In this document: positions 56,201 through 64,000 of the stretch, one piece after another
Layout of the letters: every line of letters starts with the position of its first letter
Position numbering within the stretch: the first letter of the stretch is position 1
Assembly: GCF_020360975.1 (NCBI RefSeq)
Contig: NW_025408681.1
Coordinates: 868,001 to 932,000 of the forward strand
Direction of reading: 5' to 3'
From: Hirsutella rhossiliensis
Lineage: Eukaryota; Ascomycota; Sordariomycetes; Hypocreales; Ophiocordycipitaceae
Length of the DNA stretch: 64,000 nucleotides
Translations under genes and position numbers: made by a program
Notes under the pieces: model-generated
Database searches by the model: none
The model's input: only the letters and a program-made list of their open reading frames with translations
What the model was told of the DNA's origin: nothing

Positions 56201-57227
56201 TATAATCAGTGCGTGGCCTTGTGCCTTGGCGACTGCATGATAGGCATCTTGGGCGGCCTTCTTTGAAGAGTTACGTCGTTCTGGCCCCCTGCGTCATTAC
56301 ATCCATCTTGGTCAACTATCTCTGGCGGCACAGAATAGGATTTGACCGCCCCTTCGTTCGACATGTTGTTTCCTTTAACAGGGACGACCTCGACGCTAAG
56401 CTGGCCTATCTCGATTCGTGCCGGCAGAGGCTGAGGGACAACGTATCGGACCCGCTTTCTAGAATCTTGTCGGATCCGACGTCGACTTCCTATGCCTTAA
56501 GAGTTCATTCTTAGCAATAAGCTTATCGAAGAATTCTATAACCGGCTACTTAGGAACAAGGAGTTATTTGCGGCACTCTTTAGAGTTTCCGACGAAAACA
56601 CTATAACGATAAATTCGGAGAAGCTCGCGGCTATTAATAGAGTTACACTTAGAGGCAGGATTCTAGAAACCGCACAATCGTTTATCCTTAAAGCAGCGCC
56701 TAAATGCTTCGACTTTTAAGAGCGTTGCCTTCTAGAAGCGATCGGGAGCTACATATGCACGCCAGGAAGTAGCCATAGTAGGAAAGCTCCTAGCACAGTC
56801 GATAAGAGGCGGACGCATCACAATGTCTATGCGGATTATAGGAGACAAGGAGATGCTTAGCTATTCGGCGGACTCTTTAAGATAAAGACGCCTAGGAAGT
56901 AAAGATACTAAAGTTGTTAGCAAAGAGTATCGCTTCGTCTTAGCGCAATATGCCGATGGCTTCTTTAGGTCCCTCTCGAGTGCCGCTATCATACTAGCTC
57001 GGACGATAAGAACGTCCCCGAGGTAGAACTGCCGCATTAATATATAGACGCCTAAAGCCATAATTAGACGGGATCTATTTCAACGGAATAATTTTCTTGC
57101 CTCGGGTAGGAATTATTAGAGCGCATTAGTACCAGCATCTTAGGCATTCTAGAATATTAAGCGTTTTAATGTTTATGCTCGCTAGTCGGTTACCGAACGC
57201 TTGCCTAAAGGGTTAAATAAAGCCCAC
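53298..57227. other. AT-rich relict DNA, no intact gene
   Basis: About 3.9 kb with dense stops in all frames and TA-rich composition, consistent with old, mutated transposons (RIP-like decay is inferred, not measured). Coding scraps appear on both strands: about 54193-54405 plus; 55100-55200 plus (a piece around FMSFVEALAAATFWLDTPRV); 55229-55600 minus, a 123-residue frame; and 56520-56890 plus, with FILKAAPKCFDF and RRQGDA segments. None could be assigned to a family. Confidence 0.5.
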
Positions 57228-57425
57228 TGTAGGAATGTATCTATCTAGTGGTGTGACCAACCATGGTTGGCACGTGACCCGTACGGTCACGTGTGCGGCT
57301 GAGGGCAGCGTGCCCCCTTTCTCCACGCTGGCCTCTGCCTCCTTAGATAGAGAATCAAGACGAATACAACATCACAGGTTAACCCTAGTACCGTCTCATT
57401 GCAGCAGCTGCCGCAGGTGCCTACC
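57228..57425 (+). repeat. 5' LTR of copia element
   Basis: 198 bp starting TGTAGG and ending near CCTACC, an imperfect terminal inverted pair. It contains a 14-bp perfect palindrome (57257-57270) followed at once by a 23-bp near-palindrome with two CACGTG boxes (57271-57293). Confidence 0.95.
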
Positions 57426-57873
57426 ACACTGATCAGTGACCGGCCCACGCCCGTCACAGACAGCTAAGTAGAAGAGACAAATTCCTCAACCTTCGAAGGT
57501 GCTATAGTCCGCGTCACTTTACTGTGGCCCTGAGTAGCGCTCAGAAGAAGGTTATTTGTGCTAAGAACAAGGAATCTCCCGCTGGTTTGCCCAGCCGCGC
57601 GAGAGTCCTTCCAACTGTTGATTACGATCGCCCGCTAGTTTGCCTAGCCGTGAGCACCGGAATCGACAGGCGACCACATCGCAAACAACTAGTAAGAACG
57701 TTCGACCCTTGACGTTAAGTAGCAAGATCCCCGTCAGTTCAGTCTGGCCGCGAACGACCTACTTAGTACGCGACGCTCGACCTCCTATTAGCGACAACTC
57801 GTATACGAAGAGACCAATACGAACCCCACATCGTCTCATTCATTTGATCACGATAGCCCTGACCGCCCGAGCT

Positions 57874-59533
57874 ATGTCCCCAGAAGCCCAGCTCGAAGAA
57901 ATATGCGACCAGATGCAGGCACTAGACATCCAAGCATCCGCATTCCGACAAATTAATATCGACCTTTGGGACAACGATATCACACACGACGAAAAGGACA
58001 AGATCGCAGTAACGACATATGTGGCAAAGTTCATATTCATCGTTCAATCTGGCAGTGATCAAGGATACGACCTCCTTGGTTACTTCCAACAGCATTTTGA
58101 AGAATGGACCGAAGACACATGGGACCGCGCCCCGAATGAATACAAGAGAGCCCTCAGGAAACTACTAAGGAAAAGAGGTATCTACACAGGTTCACAAAGG
58201 GGAAATTCGCAACACAATTTCTCATATTACAAACTATCGAGAACCCACAAACCTGGCCAGAGCAGGAGTTTACGGAGATGGTGTTTGATGAGAGGACTGC
58301 TGCCTTCAGGAGGCAGACAGCATTACTAGGATCAAATGCTTCCACTAATCCCCATCCGTCTCAACCTCCTTCACCATCAGTTACGCCCTTAGCAGCACCT
58401 CATCAAGGTCTTAACGAACCACAACCTATTAAGACCCTAACGAGCCCTCCTAACGCACCTACTCCTGCTCCGACTATCCAAGATAAACCTGCTCCGACCT
58501 CTCTTACTATTCATCCGACTTCCTACCGCTTCCAGAACCCCGATCTCGTCCAACCCGTCACCAACCCCATCCCCGAACACTTATCCGGCCCTGCAACCTT
58601 TGGAGAATACATGAAACTCCCCCCGGATAACATCCCGAACGCTATCGTCGATAGCGACATCCAGCAGAAGTTTATGAAGACCTGGAACAAAGATCGGAAC
58701 TACACAGGAGAGCCGTACGATCTCCTTGATGATAAGCTCCGCCTCTTCTTAAGCAACTGCTCTCATATCCAAGTGAAACCGTCACAATTTCACGCACTCT
58801 TTCCCGGATCCTTGATGGAAGAGCCCAAAGATTCTATCTTGATAAGATCACATGGGCTACGACGTTCCGACAAGCGTATGATATCTTCAAACAACACTTT
58901 GACACGGAAGTCAACCATGTCCACTACCATACTGACTGGACAACAATAACCTTTAACTCCATCCGTGCCCAAGATGCTTCGAAGACCCCCCACGAAGTGC
59001 TTCAAACCCTCTTTGATAAGCTTCAGCTCTGCCAACGAGCCCTTGGCAGGGAGTACGGAGGAGACCTTCTACTGCGTACAACGCTTATGAAAGCATGCCG
59101 TGGAGTACCCGAACTCCAATACGCTCTTTTCAAACCCGCCGATAACGTCGAGCACCTTCTTGCAGATCTTCGTGCATCCGTTGAAACCCATCTTGCCCTC
59201 ATAACAACTTCTCAATTTCCCCTTGACTTTGCTGGATCATTTGATCATAACGATCCACACCATCAGTACTACCTCGACCGTCGATACAATAACAACCGCT
59301 CTCGAGGTAGATACGGATATTCAGGTCAACGACCCAGCCGCGGATACAGACAAAGCTACAACCGTGGAAACTACCGGCCTCAAAGCCGTAGTAACTACAA
59401 TCATAGCTACAGTAACCGAAACTGGACGAAGAAGTGTTTTGTTTGTGGACAAGAAGGCTGTTGGTCAACTAAACACTCTACGGATGAACGGCAAAGGCCA
59501 AGGACCAACATATCACTCAATGTCACTTCATAG
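57874..59533 (+). pseudogene. copia gag (capsid/nucleocapsid) region, frameshifted
   Basis: Begins at MSPEAQLEEICDQM. Frames change near 58270 and again between 58850 and 59000. The Pro-rich middle (about 58330-58520) is followed by capsid-like helices and a basic Arg/Tyr/Gly-rich nucleocapsid part. This ends in a CCHC-like knuckle CFVCGQEGCWSTKH (about 59435-59475). The product of the whole cannot be made from one frame as the sequence stands. Confidence 0.8.
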
Positions 59534-59586
59534 GTGTACAACTCACGGACATCGGAGGCTATATTCTAGACTACGAAGGTCATGAG

Positions 59587-62500
59587 ATGAGCAGCTTTGA
59601 TGACACTGAAGATACATGGGAAGAACATGACAATAGCACCAACGATCACCCGGAACAATGGCAAGCAAGCCAAATGCTCTGTCAACAGGCATTCAATCAT
59701 TTGATCACAGGAGAAGACGTCTATCAGACGGATCAAACCGTTGTTCCAGCCTCGCAATTTATTATTGAAGATCGCTATTCAAGGGATAGATTCCAAGGTA
59801 TCATGATCGACACAGGTGCAGCAACATTTTCCACAGCAGGATACTCTCAGTACATCGCCCTACAACGAGAAGACCCTTCTGTAGCTCTCGACAGCTCCAC
59901 ATCCGGCCAGGCCTCCATCAAATTCGGCAACAGCGACGCCATCCACTCCTCGGCACAGTCGCCCTTAACACACCCTCGGAAGGATCACGTTCCACGTCCT
60001 TCAAACCCCAACTCCCTTTTGCTCTGCCTTGCTGATATGGACCGGCTTGGTATCTATTTCAACAACATCACAGATACCATCAATTGTACTAATCATTGTA
60101 CTAATCGCCCTACAAGCATTCCAGTCGTACGCAAATGGGGACATCCCTGGTTCTTCCTTACGAAAGATGAAGAGTCCATCTCGTTTCTTACGGAAACAGA
60201 GATTCGTACACTTCACCGACGCTTTGACACCCAGCAGTCCCTAGGCTCCATCACCTCTTGAAGCAAGCCGGGCACAGTGACGTCTCGATAGACACATTAG
60301 AGACTATCTCTAAGTTCTGTCACCACTGTCAAATGCACTCACAAGCCCCACGCCGCTTCAAGTTCACCCTTAACGATGATCAAGAGTTCAACTACGAAAT
60401 CATCGTTGATGTGATGCACCTAGGAACACCACAACGCCCTGTTCTACACGTTGTGGACTCAGCTACTGCTTTCCAAGGAGCCAGATTTTTACCGTCAATG
60501 TCAGCTAAAGATACATGGGAGACCCTCCGGACCCTCTGGATCGACACGTATCTTGGACCTCCTGATACCCTCCGTCATGATGCAGGAACTAACTTTGCTT
60601 CTCTCGAATTCCGGAACGAAGCAAAGATTATGGGAATCAAATGCTCTCAAGTACCTGTTGAGACGCATTGGTCCATTGGAAAGATTGAACGCTATCACGC
60701 ACCCTCCGACGCGCCTTTAACATCCTCCATGCTGAGATTGGCCACACCACTTCCGCCGAAACAGTCCTTCAAATGGCTGTTAAAGCAATCAATGATACGG
60801 CAGGACCTGACGGTCTTGTGCCTACGTTGCTTGTTTTCGGCGCATACCCGCGTATCTACAGACTCGCCCCTTCCGCTTCTACCCTCAAAAGATCGGAAGC
60901 TATGCAGAAAGCGATGAAAATGCTCCGCCAACTCTCGGCAGAAAGACGAGTTAAGGATGCCCTCCATGCACGCAACGGCCCGAGCACGACAGAAGTGCTA
61001 TCCCTCCCGCTGCAAAGTGAAGTTCGCGTTTGGAGAGAGAAAGACGGTTGGCAAGGACCCTTCAAGATTGCATCGATTGATACCCATAACATCACCATTG
61101 ACACAGTCAACGGCCCCCAAGTCTTTCGATCGACCCTTGTACAACCGTATCTGCGTGATGATACCACTCTTTCCGACCCTACACACGACACAGACCCTCA
61201 GGCATTCGTTCAGATCTTAATGAACAACCGGCTCAAGACCCCGTTAAGACCCTAACGGACCTGCCTGCCCGACCCGAACCCCCGCCCCCGCAGAGAGGAC
61301 GCCCACCAGGATCAAAGAACAAGCCAAAGGATTTGATCATGATGGCCTGCCGTAGACCAGAGCTTGACCCAAAAGGAGGAAGATGCACAAGCTCTTTCCT
61401 CAAGCTACGGTCTGATGGCATAATCACCTCTCCTGGTGACCCTTCGAAGAATCCGATAACAAAGAGATTACTGACCTCGTTGGCCGCGGTGTATTCCAAT
61501 TTGAACGATACGATCAAATGAGTCATGGAAACTATAGAATCTTTCGCTCTCGAATGGTTCGTGAAGTCAAAGGAATCAACACTAAGCCCTACGAAAAGTC
61601 TCGACTTGTTATTCAAGGACATAACGACTTTGAGAAGACCACCCTCCTGACGCAATCTCCGACAATTCAACGCGTTAGCCAGAGACTCATCCTCGCTATT
61701 GCCCCGGACTTCTTCAAAACTACGGCATAACCTCTCCTCCGTGATATCACTCAGGCATACCCGCAATCCCAGACCAAGCTTTCCGGACCATTCTTACGTA
61801 TTTGCCCACGGAACTACAAGGCAAATACCTAACGGAACAATTATTCGTGTTATTAAGCCCTGTACGGTATCGCAGAAGCCGGAGTCCATTGGTTCCGCAC
61901 ATATCAGCAGCATCACCTCGAAAAGCTGGATATGTCTACCTCCACCTATGACTCCTGCCTACTGATTTCGAATACTGGCCCTGACACGCTCGGTATTGTT
62001 GAATGCAAACTGATGACACCCTCATCCTTGGAACGAACAACTTTTCTACCCGTGAAGAAGAAGAGCTACAAAGGCAGAATTTCGTTCCAAGCCCAAGACT
62101 GACATCACATACGGAACAACGGTTGACTTTAATGGTGCAAGACTGACGTTGCTGAATAATAACCCCTTAAGAAAGGATCCCTTTACTTCAACAGAAGGGA
62201 CAAGCAGCAAAATGACCACCATTGACCCTAAAGCAATTGATCGTCACCAGCGCTGCGTTGAGGAACGAGCGCGAGCGTCATACATTGCTTCAATTGCACA
62301 ACCGGAAGCTTCTTTCGATGTTTCAGTCGCCGCCCAAGTACAGACCCTGAGGATAAAGATTACGCAATTTTGAACAAGCGACTGCAATGGCAAATGGATC
62401 ACCAACTACGTGGCCTCACGTACAAACCAATTGATCTAGCTACTGCAAAGCTGATGGTTTTCACCGATGGTTCTTTCGCAAACAACAAGGACTTATCCTC

Positions 62501-62983
62501 CCAACTAGGATTCGTCATTGCCCTCGTTAACGAGACAAACCACAAAGAAAAACAGTTCGAGATTAGTGGTAACATCGTACACTGGAGTTCAACAAAGTGC
62601 AAACGTGTTACCCGTAGCGTCCTAGCATCAGAGATCTACGGTATGGCCAACGGATTCGACATAGGCATCTCCCTTGCGATGACTATGAAGATAATTACGG
62701 AACGACTCAACCTTCCTCCTATCCTCTCATCGTCTGTACGGATTCGTACTCTCTACGAATGCCTAGTCAAGCTCGGTACGACGAAGGAAAACGATTGATG
62801 ATTGATATCATGGCCCTTCGCCAGTCATACGAGAAGAGAGAGATAACAGATATTCGTTGGATCAACGGCGCAGACAACCCAGCAGATGCAATGACGAAAG
62901 CATCACCAAACCGAGCCCTGGAACGCTTCATCGATACCAATAGTCTGACAATTCGAGTCGAAGGATACGTACAACGTTCCTAA
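59587..62983 (+). pseudogene. copia pol (protease, integrase, RT, RNase H), frameshifted
   Basis: Protease: IMIDTGAATFS at about 59803-59835 (DTGA active site). Integrase: zinc-binding FCHHCQMHS near 60315, catalytic core with DVMHLG near 60408, RHDAGTNFAS near 60575 and an ERYHAP segment near 60690, all in line with D,D-35-E. RT: RLVIQGHNDF near 61595 and QTDDTLIL near 62008-62030 in place of the YVDD box. RNase H: FTDGSFANN near 62460 and GADNPADAMTKASPNRA near 62870. Frame changes occur near 60250, 60710, 61250-61520, 61730, 61900-62000, 62370 and 62760, and extra stops lie at 61740-62340. Confidence 0.85.
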
Positions 62984-63181
62984 CCGCTCCTTATACCTAT
63001 GATCAAATGATTGCTCCTATCAGGAAGACCCTTCACTTCTTCCCAGATATCTACAGCTAAGAACAAGACGTCGGACCCACTTTTTGGCAATAATGACACA
63101 CGCCCTCACGGCACATTCCTTCACGGCCTTAACGCTACTATCCTTTAGATCTGTTCAAGGTGTTGCTGTGCTTCTCACAGC

Positions 63182-63191
63182 AAAAGAAGAG
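63182..63191 (+). other. Polypurine tract of copia element
   Basis: Purine run aaaagaagag seven bases before the 3' LTR, the position expected for plus-strand primer generation in LTR retrotransposons. Confidence 0.65.
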
Positions 63192-63198
63192 TTGCCTG

Positions 63199-63396
63199 TG
63201 TAGGAATGTATCTATCTAGTGGTGTGACCAACCATGGTTGGCACGTGACCCGTACGGTCACGTGTGCGGCTGAGGGCAGCGTGCCCCCTTTCTCCACGCT
63301 GGCCTCTGCCTCCTTAGATAGAGAATCAAGACGAATACAACATCACAGGTTAACCCTAGTACCGTCTCATTGCAGCAGCTGCCGCAGGTGCCTACC
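63199..63396 (+). repeat. 3' LTR of copia element
   Basis: By eye identical to 57228-57425, including both palindromes (63228-63241 and 63242-63264). Confidence 0.95.
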
Positions 63397-64000
63397 CACA
63401 CCCACCATATTGTATAAGACTGTCAATCGTCACGAACTAAAACCTTAAGGCCTACGATATCGCACTAAATATATATCGAATGGGCTAAATCATTTTCGCC
63501 TCGATAGTAGCGTCTTAGTTTAGGGCAAATATAACGTGCCGAGGTATTAATCGAGACCGGGGAAAACTAGCCTTATGTGTTTAGTAGAGAAGAGGAGGGA
63601 GGGGGGCGGTTAGATTCGAGTCAAAAGATAAGGTATTATCCCCCTAGCCAACGTTATTCTCTTACTTAGTCTCGCTGATATCTAACGCCGGCATAGAAGG
63701 CGGTTTAGATAGACAATAAAGCGTTATAAGGCGACTAGGCATAACTTTACTCGGCCGTACGAGGATAGAGCAGCAATTTATAACTTATCTATTATTGCGG
63801 CGAGGTAGCTTTAAGGCAGTGCTGATCTATAGGCCGGAAGCATTTGCCGGCCGACGCTACGATGCACTGCCTCGTTTATACCTAAGGGGAGATAGGGCGC
63901 CATAGACTAATAGCTGGTACCCATGACCTTAATTGCAGAGTAACATTTTATCTATAAAATTTAAGAAAAGGCTTAGCGTTAAGGCTATATAACGACTAAA
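63397..64000. other. AT-rich relict DNA to window end
   Basis: Same stop-rich, TA-rich type as 53298-57227, into which the copia element appears to have inserted. No gene or repeat family is recognised. Confidence 0.5.

Larger units (their letters stand above)
57228..63396 (+). mobile_element. Ty1/copia LTR retrotransposon with disrupted coding region
   Basis: About 6.2 kb bounded by two direct LTRs that match base for base over 198 bp. The domain order is gag with zinc knuckle, protease, integrase, reverse transcriptase, RNase H. Integrase before RT defines Ty1/copia. A polypurine tract (aaaagaagag at 63182-63191) lies just before the 3' LTR. A candidate 5-bp target duplication is cccac at 57223-57227 and 63395-63399; the latter overlaps the last two bases of the LTR as drawn, so the LTR edge is uncertain by 2 bp. 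Confidence 0.93.

Overview
The window is nuclear DNA of a filamentous ascomycete, most likely a sordariomycete and probably Hypocreales. That placement is inferred from short introns (about 50-135 bp) with ctaac/ctgac branch sites, the gene families present, GC-rich coding DNA, and a sharp switch to AT-rich transposon DNA. No database search was possible. Exon joins were worked out by hand from splice sites, reading frame and family conservation.

Two compartments are visible. From 1 to about 45,400 is GC-rich gene space with 16 host genes I regard as real, in this order: a LAMTOR1/Ego1-like TORC1 anchor (minus), a secreted Thr/Val-rich protein (plus), a UPF0303/Ybr137w-like protein (minus), an MFS sugar transporter (minus), an Mx/dynamin-like GTPase (minus), a GDP-mannose pyrophosphorylase A-like protein (plus), a Golgi nucleotide-sugar transporter (minus), a GT15 (Kre2/Mnt1-type) mannosyltransferase (minus), the histone chaperone HIR1 (minus), an amidoligase (plus), the CSB/Rad26 repair ATPase (plus), ribosomal protein S14/uS11 (minus), head-to-head with L7/uL30 (plus), the Fe-S factor ISA2 (minus), head-to-head with eIF3c/NIP1 (plus), and a one-LysM membrane protein (minus). 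A broken phosphotransferase (APH-type) pseudogene and a degraded strip (26-30.5 kb) interrupt this region. An odd tRNA-like gene lies at 32.4 kb.

From about 45.5 kb to the end the DNA is AT-rich and littered with stops. It holds a decayed Helitron-type Rep/helicase element (about 47.2-53.3 kb, minus), relict AT-rich DNA (53.3-57.2 kb), and a Ty1/copia LTR retrotransposon (57.2-63.4 kb, plus). The two retrotransposon LTRs look identical although gag and pol are frameshifted in many places. The C-terminal end of a host-like gene at 45.18-45.36 kb sits at the border between the compartments.

Three neighbouring genes (14.4-21.5 kb) serve mannose/galactose glycosylation in cytosol and Golgi. The translation genes S14, L7 and eIF3c lie close together with ISA2. 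The most unusual sequence-level signals are three apparent GC-AG introns among about 26, the tRNA-like gene with a misplaced anticodon hairpin, matching hairpins on both sides of the Helitron helicase, and paired palindromes inside the copia LTRs.
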